Numbered from the stretch's first letter, positions 10,235 to 20,958 are shown. The stretch is DNA of 33,454 bases from Gamarada debralockiae (GCA_002803225.1 NXFV01001321.1:1-33454); one strand, 5' to 3'. Translations and numbers: made by a program. The notes: generated from the letters alone by a model not told the origin.

Positions 10235-11016
10235 CTAATATGATAGCGTCGTAGTCGCATTTCCACCACTGGAAACATAACTCGACGGCTCATTGTTCTG
10301 CACCGTAAGATTGGCATTCGTGTACAGCGTGAACGCATTAGCAATAACGTTTAACACTATATCCCCTTTATTTGATATCGCAGCTTGTATGACACCTGTG
10401 TTCAATAATTCGACGAGAGAGAGTTCAACCGTAGAGTAAGTGTTCCAATCGTTGCGGATCCGATCAGCTGGCGAAAGAATCAGTCAGCCTTTTCTTCCCT
10501 CTCTTGAATCCGAAGACCTTACGCACCCCTTAATTATGCAGCAAAGCCACAACTCCCGCAGTGACAGTGTTTGACGCAGCCAGAATCACGATCGCCAGCC
10601 CATGCTTACTGCTTATGCTTCCCATCGCGGTCAACGCAGCACCGAGTATCAATTACAGCACGATGCAGATATTTTATATTGTTGATATGAGGAGTAGAAG
10701 TATTGGGATTTGCATCGCGAGGTCACGACATCTCTGTAGAGCCCATTGGGGAGCGTGCGGGGTGGCCAGATTGTGGAAGTTGGTGGAGCGGAGGAGTAGA
10801 GACGTGGTCAGGTTGCGCGGAGTGCGCGGCGGACTCTGGCTGTGGAATGAAGGTTAGTGATGGTCTGAGAGGAGGATAAAAAATGCATTGAATTTTGGTA
10901 AAGAAGGGAATCCACTGCTGGAGAAACTTGCATAGCTCATCATCCTGCAGAGCCGTAATAGGAAGGCGTTTTCGTAGTAGACGTCGAGATAGGCTGTATA
11001 CCACCTCCTGGGTCAT
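10235..11016 (-). pseudogene. Decayed SLATT-domain (fungal type) membrane protein gene
   Basis: The minus strand encodes recognisable pieces of a fungal SLATT protein (two-helix membrane domain). The N-terminal piece from the ATG at 11016 includes ALQDDELCKFLQQW. The first membrane helix region reads NICIVL then LILGAALTAMGSISSKHG, the second HGLAIVILAASNTVTAGVVALL, followed after a 55-nt intron (10522-10468, GTAAGG...CTGACTGAT...CGCCAG) by PDRIRNDWNTYSTVELSL and a C-terminal tail ending at 10235. Three in-frame TAA codons (minus-strand codon starts 10676, 10655, 10532) interrupt the membrane part; the last two stand where family members carry Gln, so CAA-to-TAA. The link from the N-terminal piece also needs a frame change. 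SLATT proteins are proposed membrane effectors in nucleotide-sensing defence systems in bacteria; the fungal role is not established. This copy looks dead. Confidence 0.7.
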
Positions 11017-12876
11017 CTTCTGTAGCCACGGAAAATGGGCGCCCTCGCCGAATGATGCTCTGCTCGCTCTGAGGAAGGATGCGAGGCGCTCATGAATAGG
11101 ATGAAGTGCGCGGCGGATACTTGTAGAAACATGATGCGATCGAAGATAGGAGGGTTTTGTTCAAGTCGTGGTGAACATCGAGGTTACAGACCTCCTCATC
11201 TATGTGAGATGTCGTACAAGGCTGTCTAGCGCTGATGCGAGCGTGGTTCAGGGGATTGGTTGCACTGAGCAAGAAGTGGCCTGTGCTTCCCGATCTTCGT
11301 GGGCAAGGGGTACAAATACAAGGGGCATATCAGAATGGTCAAGCTTAATATCAGCTTCGAGGGATGATATAGTGCAGAGAATGGGACAATAGCCTTGCCG
11401 TGCTCGCAGAAGCATCTTGCTAACCTTCAGTGGTGGCTTACGAAGTTATTGTGGTAAGACCTTGAACCAGAGCCCAGCCTTGTCTGGGCATTGAGCAGCC
11501 TCGCCTGAAGCCACGAAATTTGAAGCTCTTCAGGGGTGGAAATTTTTGTTCGGATTGGGCCTGCCGCAACTCAGCTCCTCCCGGCGGTGGTTGACATCGT
11601 ACCTAAAGGGAGTATCAATTCGAGCTCGAGGCACCTCATTCAGAAGTCAAAGTCACGCGCGGGCTCGTCACGAGTATGAGAGGACACTCCTCACTAGCCA
11701 TAAATAAAACAGCCCATGGATTCAACAACATCCTTATCCCTTCTTTCTTTCCAAAGATATTCTTCAAAGCTTGGATCATCCCAACTCTTGTCGCCTCATC
11801 CAAGCATTTCACCACTGTCCCAAGTTACGAAACAAAGCTCGGATGGCAGATCTCGCTTGAAAGTCCACATTTATCCCAGTGCAGGAATCCTGCTTTTTGT
11901 CGTCTCATGCTGCAGATAATTACATCATGCAATCGAAAGATAGCTCATCGTCTAGATCATGAAGGAGGAAGTAGATCGGGTCAGGTGTAATGCGGTCATG
12001 TATCTTTGGTCTTTTACTTGTGTCATTCATGAGGGGGTTCTTATCGCAGTGGAGCTCTCCTTCACCGCAATCCATGCATTGATATCACCAGCCACACTAC
12101 CCTTGCTGAAAATACAAAGTACATCCAGGCCGCGTTGGTCGATCTCTCATATCAGCCCACAATTATTGGACAGATGCAGCGCCACAGTGGTGTTGCACAG
12201 CCACTTCATATGGAAATCTTTGAAATGGATACGACGACGTGCAGCCGATCCTTGGCGTGTGTTCAAACGAAGCCTTCCGAATGGCCAGAGATCTCCTTTA
12301 GTCTCTGTAGCCTTGTTTACCTCCACCTTACGCGGACAACATGTACGGACTACTGTACAGTGCCAATCATCCAAAACATACAGTAGCAGCTGTCACTATG
12401 AGCGGTAGCCAAGAAAGAGCTGGGCGTGAGTCTTTGCTCCTTCTCATCCTCCTCGCATTTTCCTCCTCTCCCTCGCGTTTGTTGTCGTCAGCTCTCCTGT
12501 GTCAACTTGAAGCGATTCGTCGTTGTGAATAGAATTGGAACTGCCTTGCTGCAACCCTGAAACAACACCAGCTGCGCGCTCCAAGCGCAGCCACTCAATT
12601 AATTCCTGCTTTTATAATTTCAATCCTCCGACATCCTTGCGACAGACAAGGGTAGCTCATCCAATCTTTGCAAGGAATATGACAACAACCTTGATCTCTA
12701 CCCCAGTGTATCGTATCGATCTCCGTCTCAAATCGACTTTCGACTTCTCCCATACTACTTCACCGCCACCTGTTCTCTCACAACTTTCTTTCTGGGAATT
12801 TGGGAATTTTGGATATCGGATCGAGGATGGATGGGATTAATATTTAGGGATTTTGTTTTCTAGTCATTCGTTCGAT
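11017..12876. other. 1.9-kb stretch without a supported gene; right end is a promoter
   Basis: No frame on either strand shows protein-like composition or splice structure; the longest open frames (11676-11990 and 11959-12408, plus) look accidental. The last 300-400 bases are the likely promoter and 5' UTR of the large gene beginning at 12877, with a small direct repeat GGGAATTT/GGGAATTTT near 12795-12815. Confidence 0.5.
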
Positions 12877-15800
12877 ATGGGAAATGGTCAATCGGCGGAG
12901 GCCCCTCGCCGGCCCCCAAACAAATTGTCGAAACCAAGGACGAATTCGACGACGAACCTTTTGAATTTGAAAACTGCGGGGCCACCAGGTCGTCGCAATT
13001 CGCAGTTGAACATTGGAGCGAAAATATACAGTACTGTCTCGGTCAATCTCGTGGCTGGGGATGAGAGTGAGAGGAGAGAGTCGACGCAGAGGAAACGCAT
13101 GGGCATGTTCAGATCGAAAAGCGCGCAGCCGAAATCTGAGCCTTTGCAGATTGATACCGGAGTTAATATCGATTTCTTGGACAGGAGTCCAGTGGACAAT
13201 TGGTCGACAAGAGGTACTATTACACATGCGTCGCCAGACCAGCCTTATTTCGCTGCGCCAGCAGAAAGGTAGGAACTCCAGTTCAGTCGGGCAATTTCAG
13301 CTAACATCAGCCAGTGGACCACCAGTTCGAACTGCTAGAATGTCACTCCAACATGTCCCATATGTTCAACATCACCCTCGACTGTCACTTGTCGCAGAAG
13401 CGCCATCTCCGCAACCAGATCATTGGGAAGGCCTGAAACGGATTTCACACATACATACAGACCAGGCAGAAAATCGGAGGTCCCAATACATACAGGAAGA
13501 AGAAATTCCGCAGCCTGCGAGTGGTCTTCCTGAACGAACAAACTCAGAACCTGAATTATTTGGCCCAATTCGACGGCGGTCACTTCTGCAGCATGGAATT
13601 GCGACTAGAAAGAGTTGGGCGGAAAATGATGCACGGCAGTCTTTACCTTCACAGCTGCCTTCGCAGGCCTCTCAGGACGATCTACAGAATTACTCCTACC
13701 ACCCCACGAAGCCTACATCCTCGCCGCTTTCCAGCATCGCAGCAATGGGACCAAAATTCGAAGACAACTCTCCTGGCCCCCGAACGATGACCCCGAACGA
13801 TCTGGATTATGGCCATATTGGGGCGTTCAAACTTGGATCGTTAAGAATCACGAATGGAACTGCCAGTCCGTCACCCAGTCTTGACAGGCCGGTGACAAGA
13901 AGTGGGGATGATGATTATTTTGTGAATGGGCGAGGAAGTGCACATAGTCATCATGGACTTGCACCGAGAAGTAACACAATTTCTGCACCGCAAGAGATCA
14001 TTAGACCACCCTGGGTCACTCGAGCAGAATCTCCTCTGCGTCATGCGCAAGCACATAAGCCTCAGGGGGAACGGCCATTGAGAGTCAACACGCATTTACC
14101 ACTTCCAGAATTCTCTGCTTTCAATTTCAATACGGACTCACCAACGAAGTCATTGGATCTGGCACATGAATACATGCAAGATTTGGCACTGAGTCCATTC
14201 TCCTTCGATAATTCGCCACCTCAAAGTCCGAGACTAGAAACCACAAGCAAGCATATGGCTGTAGAAGATGACTTGTTTGAAGTCGAGCCAGGGACACCCG
14301 ATATGCAAGAAATGCGCACTCTGCGATCTTTCGATTCTGGATATCGCGCCGAAGAGACGCATGCCAAGAAAGTCATGAAAGACCCAAGAGATCTCGCACC
14401 AAAACCACTTGCGAAAGCGGACAGCGGGTACAGCTCTAATGTATCTCTGCGATCGTTTAAAGGCAATTCGGCACCTGTAGTCCCAGCTAAGGAAGCACCA
14501 CCAACGCCACCGAAGGGGCCTGTTTCGAGAGCTGCATCGAGCGCGCACTCGATAACTTCTTCATACTCGGACATCTCAGAGATGACCATCAAATCGAAAC
14601 ATTCTTTACCTGCTCTCCCAACAGAAGAAATACCCCCACCATCCAGACAAACTCCTCCCGTGCCATTAAAGCATTCTTCTGTTCAAAATTCTGGAAAGGT
14701 CATTCCTGCGCCACCAGTTCCCCACAAATCGCCAGAACAAGAATGGGCTGCGGCTTCGTCCAGACCGCATGTTGTGGTAACTCCGAAGCATGTGAGACAG
14801 CAAAGTATGCCCGCAGTTCCACAAGCACTTAGAGACGAGCTCGCGCCTGGCCACAGTCCCTCGGGCTCAACTAGATCTTCAAAGAGCTCCAACAGCACTT
14901 CTAGATTGCGAAAGGATAAGAAACGTCCACAATCGATGCAGCCACAGCCTGTGTACACCGTACAAGCTTTCAGAACTGCCTCAGAAGAACTTTCAATCCC
15001 TCCAGTCCCAGCAGAAGTCTCGCGACACCTTGAAGAGCGTGTAGATGGTTTCCCAGTGGCTTGTTTCCCCAACACCATTGCGGGAACGAACCATCTGCGG
15101 AGAACAGTTTCGAAAGAGACCCTCGGGACAATTTTCTCTGTCGGATCAGCCGAAAACAGGGAAGAACCCACATTTGCACGATTACAAAGTGCACTTCCAT
15201 CAATACCAGTCCAGGCCACTATCCCTGAAAATCCAGCCCCAAAACCAGAAGTCAACAGACGATACACCTACCAACCTTCATCTCCCACTCCTCCACCTCC
15301 AGTCTCCCAAGCCAGGAGCCGTCAATCACTCCAAGCGATTCCAACGAAAGCCACGCCTGTCCAGCAACAATCTCAACAAGCTTTCGAGAATCACATCACG
15401 TCCTGCGAAAACGTATCCTCCAGCATCGGCAAATCACGTTACGACATCGCATTCGGTCCAATGGCTAAACGTCCCACAGCCCAAGAACGCGCAAAATCAA
15501 TGACCTCGCAACTCGAAGCCGAAGCCCGCGAACGATTCGCTCGTGCTCGTTCCGTATCTCAAGAATCCTTTGCGTCATCGCAACAACCCGTCCAGCGGCG
15601 AACAAGCTACGATTCCACCGCGAACCAAAACCGGTCCGCGTCTTCGGTCACGAACTCAAGACACGTGTCAAGAGAGAAGCCGCCACAGGCTCACGCGAAA
15701 TGGACAGGTCTAGGAATTGGCGGGAATCCAAGACCCGCGAGCATATTGATACAGCAACGCTCCAACCCAAATCTTGCAGATGATGGAAGAAGATTCTCAA

Positions 15801-16636
15801 TGCTGAGTAAAGAACGGGTTAAGTCCCCACCGCCAGTCAGCATGCAAACTCAGCGCAAGATGGTGTCGACACAGACCGGGAGTCATGTTGCGATCCCGCC
15901 TAGCCGCACTCCGCCCTTACCTCCTCAACAGGAGTCTAATTCTCAACCTCCGAACCGTACGCCTCCGCAACCACCGCCTCAATTTTCGCCGCCATTGGAG
16001 AAGCAGGGTTCCTGGGCCAAGCAGAAGGGTTATCGGGTTGATAGGCGGAAGAGCGCGGGTGAAGCACTGCAGGGACAGAAGAGTGTTGAGATGCGCAGAC
16101 CAGAAAGCACGAGACGGAGCTTTGAATACCCACAACGACCACAGGTGAAGAACCATTGCAGCTGGGATGCGAGCCAGCAGCGCCGGGACGGATGTGGTGC
16201 CGGCACCAGAACATACGACCATACATACGGCTCCTATTCTTCTGATCACAACAAAGAAAACTGGAATAAACGATACCATCCCGTTCATCCGCTTCAGCAG
16301 CATCCTTACCAACCCTCCACCCAACACTACCACCAGGACGAAGAATACTACGATGGCCCCTCTTACGACGAGGAGGATTTCGAGCAACAACAGCAGCTTC
16401 CGCAAGCGATCCACAGACGCCAAACTTCCACCTCAGAAATGCTGGTTCTGGATCGCTTTGCGGGAGGCTTGGAGTATGGATATGAACCGGGTTTTGGGCT
16501 GGGTGGGAGCGCGGGGACGAGAAATGCGGGGAAACTGGCGGGAGGAGGGAGGAAAAGTGTCGATGCTAGTATGCGGTATGGGGTTGATTTTAGTGATGTT
16601 CCGATTTTCTTACAGAGGGTTAAGGTCAAGGCCTAA
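12877..16636 (+). CDS. Large disordered, Pro-rich protein with N-myristoylation signal
   Basis: Two exons, 12877-13268 and 13315-16636, encode 1237 residues. The 46-nt intron starts GTAGGA, has CTAAC and ends CCAG; the nearer CAG acceptor would break the frame. The protein starts MGNGQSAE, a good N-myristoylation signal (Gly2, Ser6), which argues for this start and for membrane attachment. Almost all of it is low complexity: Ser, Pro, Gln and Arg-rich. There are many SH3-ligand-like PxxP runs (PPTPPKGP, RTPPLPPQQ), basophilic kinase-like RRxS sites, and two DSGY motifs within a short distance (SFDSGYR, ADSGYSS). A short helical, charged stretch (AQERAKSMTSQLEAEARER) is the best coiled-coil candidate. 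The C-terminus is unusually ordered and ends VDFSDVPIFLQRVKVKA. The family is unrecognised; a membrane-tethered scaffold for signalling or polarity is an inference from composition only. Confidence 0.85.
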
Positions 16637-17055
16637 ACGCTCTCTCAATCGCTATTTGACCAGGAAGATACCAAGAGCGAGGAAAGGGAAAGGTGAAACT
16701 GGATTGGGTTGGATTGGATCAAGAGGAGGAAGGAACAAGGAAAGGAAAAACGAAAACAAAACCGCGACCTTTGAAAATTGCTGACTGCACTTATGATACC
16801 ACGCATACCCGGCGTTTTACTTCGATTTTGGATCGTGATGAACACGGATACCCAATAACAGCTGCTGGATGCAGTGTATATTCTCACTCTTTGGATATAT
16901 GATGTACAGAGCTGGAATAATGTCTATAGGAAGTAGGCATGTTATGAATAAATTAATACTTGAGCCCCTTTCTTTTCGTGTTTTGGTGGAGGTGAATGAC
17001 TGGATGGGTGGGTGGGCGAAGGGTGGGAAGGGAGAGGTGGGACAAGTATAAAGCA
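16637..17055. other. 3' flank between convergent genes
   Basis: The stretch follows the stop of the large Pro-rich gene and meets the 3' end of the small minus-strand frame at 17056. It contains purine-rich runs (near 16680-16760 and 17000-17040) and AATAAA at 16947-16952, about 310 nt past the stop, a possible polyadenylation signal. No coding frame is supported. Confidence 0.45.
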
Positions 17056-17348
17056 TTAAAGCCCTGCCTCCACCTTTGAAGCAGCAAACGACGCATCCTG
17101 CGAAAGCTCAGGCGAAAGTCGGAGATATTGACTCCAAAACTGAGGAGGAATATTGGCCTTGACTGCCATGACTTCGAAGTTGATGGCACAATGCGAGCAC
17201 AAGGTGTTTGAACAGCACAGTCCTTCCCCGCAAAGGCTAGAAAACACGGCGAGAAGACTATTGTCGTTGTCGATGCCATTATCATTATCAATCCTATACT
17301 CCTCGTCAATTCCTTTTCCCCCATCGCTCTCGCATTTTGAGCGGTGTG
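17056..17348 (-). CDS. Orphan Cys-containing terminal exon or gene remnant
   Basis: One minus-strand frame is open for about 97 codons to the stop at 17056 but has no ATG until deep inside (EVMAVKAN). It reads like a real protein end: an acidic repeat IDNDNGIDNDN, then a cysteine cluster (LCGEGLCCSNTLCSHC) and a helical tail (PPQFWSQYLRLSPELSQD). The upstream side is immediately occupied by an inverted ATTTG repeat at 17355-17407, and no donor exon was found. It could be the last exon of a gene truncated by a rearrangement at the repeat. An overlapping frame from the ATG at 17324 exists but has shadow-like composition. No family is recognised. Confidence 0.3.
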
Positions 17349-17354
17349 TTAAAT

Positions 17355-17407
17355 GATTTGATTTGATTTGATTAATGGCTATTGGTCAAATCAAATCAAA
17401 TCAAATC
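17355..17407. repeat. Perfect 18-bp inverted repeat of ATTTG units
   Basis: The left arm at 17355-17372 is GATTTGATTTGATTTGAT and the right arm at 17390-17407 is its exact reverse complement, with 17 nt between. DNA or RNA of either strand could fold into a long hairpin. A looser GATTAATC/GATTAAATC palindrome continues to about 17445. It may be a cruciform, a MITE remnant or an inverted microsatellite. Confidence 0.85.
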
Positions 17408-17532
17408 GGCTGTTAATCAAAATCAAGATTAATCTGATTAAATCAACTAAGACTTAAATACGAACAATTTTTTCATTGACGTGCTGAGGCTGGACTTGCA
17501 AATGTTGTAATTTATGCGAGTAGACAAAAATC

Positions 17533-19141
17533 TCAAGCGCAGTTTTGATCACTATCGTCCCGAGGAATTTTGAATCTCCCATCCGACTCCCTCCAAATAT
17601 TCTTCAGGGGAACCGCTGGCGGCTCTCGGGGATACTTGTAATTCTCCCCATTCCAAGTGATATTCGTCATCCCAACATCTCCATCACTCAACTCCACAAA
17701 ATCTTTCTTCTTGCCTATCCAATTCCGTCTTGATCTGCTTCCTTCATAGCTTGGCATACGACTCCTCGAATACCAGAGCGAGGATAGGAGGCTACTAGGG
17801 TACAGGCGAATCAACAACGTTCTCAGAGCTGGCAGACAAGAAAGGATCATTGCGACGCCTAACTCAATTGCTGTCCATATCACGACGAAGACGTAGTCCC
17901 AAGACGGGTCAATTGAGTTCCCGAAAACGAGGAGGATACGCAGTCGGATGCCTGATACAATGCAACCACTTATCTTGTCAGCAAAGTCGAGAAAGGCAAA
18001 TGAGAGGGACTTACAAGCCACCAAGGGCAAACATGAAAGCGACTCCAATCTTCTTTTGTTGGACCATGTTCAATTTCAATACGACGGGAATCGGTAAGGC
18101 AATGATGATAAAATCTTGCGCCATGCTCATTGCACTGTTCGCGTATGCAAGTGCGTTGACATCGAGACAAACTCCTGTCTTAATATCTCTGTTCCAGAAA
18201 AATTGGATGGGATGACATTGAAAGATCGTGAGGCCGGAGATGATTGTTGTGCTTAGACAGATGAGAGCGATCGTTGCCCAGACGGCAGTGCGAAACCAGT
18301 ATTGGTGTTGGAATATTCGGAGGTAGAAGGCGAGGATGGAGAGCTTAGTGACCGATAGGACGACGACGTATATATTTTCGGCAATATAAACTGGAAGCCG
18401 TCAGCTCCGGCCGATGAGAATTGGATGGGTAAAAGCAATACAATTTCTAAGTATTTTCAGGAGATCACCATCCTCGAGGCTATAAATATGCTTCCCAAAT
18501 CCTTCACTTGCCACTACCTTTGTCAGCTCAGGCCAAGGAATGAGGAGGGGACACGAACTTTTGAAAGTAATTGCTATGGCTGGAATAGCAAGGATCTACA
18601 GTTCTTAGCCAGGATATGTGACGTGTCATACCATCTTACCAGCGCAAAAGCAACTATCCAATCCTCAATTCCAAGTTCGTTCCCTTTCGTTGTCTTAGAA
18701 AGAAGCCGGGCCATGACAGAGGCTGATGCTAAGGTGGTCACGGCAATGAAGACCGAGACGATAAGTTGTGACCTATCCTGATATGGAAGATTGCAGATTC
18801 CAGCTTGGAACTTAGAAAGAGCTTCTTCTGTTAGCAAAGTAAGCGTAAAGGGTTAAGACTCGCCTCCTACCTAGAGAATCCGTCATAGTACAGTTTGCAA
18901 GCATACACTCAGACGTTGAGATAGTTAGACTCTTGCTGCTGCACTGGCAAGCAAAATCTTGAAGTGAGCATCCTGAGGCTGGAAGCGTTTGTAGCGCGCA
19001 GCTTAGCTGGGAAATATCAGCAATCGTAGACCTCGTCGCGGGGGTGTTACACACAGCGCAAGAAGAAAGAGGACTGGTCGGCTGAGCTGAGCTCAAAGAA
19101 GCCCAACATAGCCAGTATACAAGCACATCGAGGAAATTCAT
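17533..19141 (-). CDS. CFEM-domain, Pth11-like seven-helix receptor
   Basis: Six exons on the minus strand: 19141-18871, 18827-18640, 18595-18559, 18513-18442, 18390-18015, 17968-17533, giving 459 residues. The introns are very short (43, 44, 45, 51 and 46 nt), mostly with CTAAC/CTGAC-like branch points and AG ends. The 45-nt one is a multiple of three and could be read through; splicing it restores the usual spacing to the GFGKH motif. A signal peptide (about 1-19) leads into a CFEM domain with eight cysteines at 28, 31, 48, 58, 65, 67, 79 and 84, including GCSLQDFACQC. Seven hydrophobic helices follow, with typical Pth11/rhodopsin-fold landmarks: EDWIVAFAL, GFGKH, KLSILAFYLRIF, FFWNRD, IDPSWDY and ELGVAMILSCLPALR. 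The cytoplasmic tail is about 80 residues. Family members sit in the plasma membrane and act in surface or nutrient sensing upstream of cAMP/G-protein signalling; the ligand is unknown. Confidence 0.9.
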
Positions 19142-19790
19142 AGTTAGCGCATCAAAAAGGATCCTGAGATTTCCACCCCTCTCTCGTGGGAGGGGTGGAA
19201 TTTAATAACGGAGATTCTTCCTCGGTGGTCGCTTTGGCTTTTTTTTGCATAATGTCATAGACCGATTACACTCTCCCGGAAAGTTGGAGGATGGGAACAA
19301 ACTCCTTTAACACAGATCAGAGCGCTGTTAACAAGCCACATGTTTGGTGGAGAACCTATTTAAAGTTGGGGCTAGGGGCGCGGGGTGTCTCACCATTTCA
19401 TAGAGGCGTGCGATGATTCATCGGTTGTGGCGTGGGTGTTTCAAATGATTCGAAACGTCTGCCAAACACACACTCCGCGATCTCCCTCCCTTTCCGACAG
19501 AGCAGCTCGTGGCTTAACCAGTCAATGTTCAAGATAAACTCGTTAACTCATTAGGCACAGATTTTGCGACTTTGCAAGGCTGACAAACGGAAACAAAGAG
19601 GCTTTTGTTTCCCCTGGGGCCTAGAAAGTAAGCATCAGTAGAACATGGCAATTCAACATGCGGTTTCAAAGGTTTTCATTCTGAAGGAAGCTACCTACGC
19701 TGCTAAGCAAGAGTCACCTGTCAGACTTATTCTCATTAAATATGCTTCCACATTGGATGTGTGTTCCTCCCCTCCATCGAACCGTCAGTC
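19142..19790. other. Promoter region of the CFEM receptor, no gene
   Basis: The stretch contains the 5' leader and promoter of the receptor gene (transcribed leftwards) and the 3' flank of the decayed Gln-rich gene. A GC-rich hairpin lies at 19171-19200. No open frame with protein-like composition was seen. Confidence 0.5.
19171..19200. promoter_or_regulatory. Perfect 10-bp GC-rich inverted repeat with opposed STRE motifs
   Basis: TTCCACCCCT at 19171-19180 and AGGGGTGGAA at 19191-19200 are exact reverse complements around a 10-nt spacer that can add up to three more pairs (one G-U). Each arm carries CCCCT/AGGGG, the core of the stress response element bound by Msn2/4-type C2H2 factors. It lies 30-59 nt upstream of the receptor's ATG, so it is either a double binding site or, if transcribed, a stable 5'-UTR hairpin. 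Confidence 0.6.
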
Positions 19791-20806
19791 TTAGGCCTCT
19801 TTGGCGCAGATTAGAACATATTGATTTACATGGCCATTATTCTGGTAAACCAAATCTCCCGGATTGCCATAGTACGGATAACGTAGATTTGAGTTCGGAA
19901 GTTGATGAATGTCTGGCTGAAGTTGAATGATTCCGAATTGTCTGTGTGGCAGAAGGGTGAATTGACTAAATCCCTGTGGTACAGGTACAAAGCCGGGACC
20001 ACTAGCTGGGAGTTGTCCAAATCTTGGTTGGTCGTGATTTCCAAGTGCAGGTTGATGCGATGCAGAAACAAACTGGTCATGCTGCTCGTAACCTTGTCTA
20101 TAGCCTGGATGACCGTAGCATCCCTGACTATGATCTTGTTGACTGTAGCCTTGCTACCAAGAACCAGGCTGATATGACGCCTACTGTGCAACCTCAGGAT
20201 AGCTAGTTCCCAGCTGTCCAAAATTTTGTTGGTGATACGGTGCTGGCCGGAAGCTGGCCGTAATTTGCGCTGCAAAACCCTGCTGAATTACTGCCTGTTG
20301 TTCATTAAGCCCATGCCGATTAATTACTTGTTGACAAAAATCACCGCCACTGAAACCCTGTTGCAAGAATGTGTTTTGACCAATTCCAGATTGACTCGGT
20401 TGGTATTGCAAATTTTGTGCGGTATGCTGAGTCAATGGGTGTAGGTCAGAACTTGATTGGTTTCCTGCTGACTGAAGGCCTGCTGAGAGCGGGGGACGTG
20501 GATCGACTGGGCTTGCGAAGCGTAGTTCACATTAAGACAAGGAATGACTTGGACAGGATGAAAAGCGCAAAGATTGGATAGTGGCTTGTTCTTGGAAAGC
20601 TTCCCCACGTATGGCAACGACTGCGACGGCTATTGGACTCGAGTCTGTCGGTTTGCACCCTTCCAGAGGCTCTTTTCTTTGGCCACTCGCATTTTGATCG
20701 GTAGTTCGTCCAACGAGGGCTTGAACAAGATCCTAGCTGCCTCTTGGTGTCACGTGTGACCAAGGAATCTCTTTGCCCTAGCACGATGCTTGTTACAGTT
20801 ACACCG
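19791..20806 (-). pseudogene. Decayed gene for a Gln/Gly/Tyr-rich protein
   Basis: A nearly continuous minus-strand reading gives a basic N-terminal part (NKHRARAKRFLGHT, AARILFKPSLDELPIKM) and a long Gln-rich, prion-like region (TFLQQGFSGGDFCQQ, PAPYHQQNFGQLG, GYSQQDHSQGCYGHPGYRQG) ending at 19791. It is broken by TGA (codon start 20752), TAG (20632), a one-base frameshift near 20435, and two TAG codons (20183, 20156). TGA fits CGA and each TAG fits CAG in a Gln-rich context, so all four nonsense codons are single C-to-T changes. The intact product would be about 335 residues. Composition resembles Q-rich transcriptional co-activator or prion-like domains, but no family is assigned. Decay by RIP would imply that a duplicate existed in the genome. 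Confidence 0.6.
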
Positions 20807-20918
20807 TTACACCTCACCGATCGGGCGGGAAGTAAACACTGATCTCCCCAGCTCCCTACACTGTATCTTCCCTTGCGCATCTGCACTCAAAATGCTGATT
20901 GTTTCGCCCTGGACTGCC

Positions 20919-20958
20919 TGATTTCGCCTGATTGTGCCCAATTCCGCCCAATTGGCCT
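20919..20958. repeat. Four degenerate 10-nt repeats
   Basis: Four consecutive decamers, TGATTTCGCC, TGATTGTGCC, CAATTCCGCC and CAATTGGCCT, share the pattern YRATTNNGCC almost completely; an earlier partial copy (TGATTGTTTCGCC) lies near 20916. They lie between the decayed Gln-rich gene and the C2H2 gene, about 300 nt upstream of the latter's start, and may be a cluster of factor-binding sites. Confidence 0.5.

Noticed and set aside
14683..15267. Long minus-strand open frame (194 codons) inside the Pro-rich gene
   Set aside because: It is antisense to a low-complexity coding exon whose biased codons suppress stops; composition and lack of splice or start context mark it as a shadow.
15917..16784. 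Other long frames overlapping the end of the Pro-rich gene on both strands
   Set aside because: Same reason: shadows of biased coding sequence. The sense gene has a coherent start, intron and C-terminus.
18516..18560. Reading the receptor through LLIPWPELTK as part of helix 2
   Set aside because: The stretch has a GT donor, CTGAC branch and AG end, and removing it restores the family's usual spacing to GFGKH.
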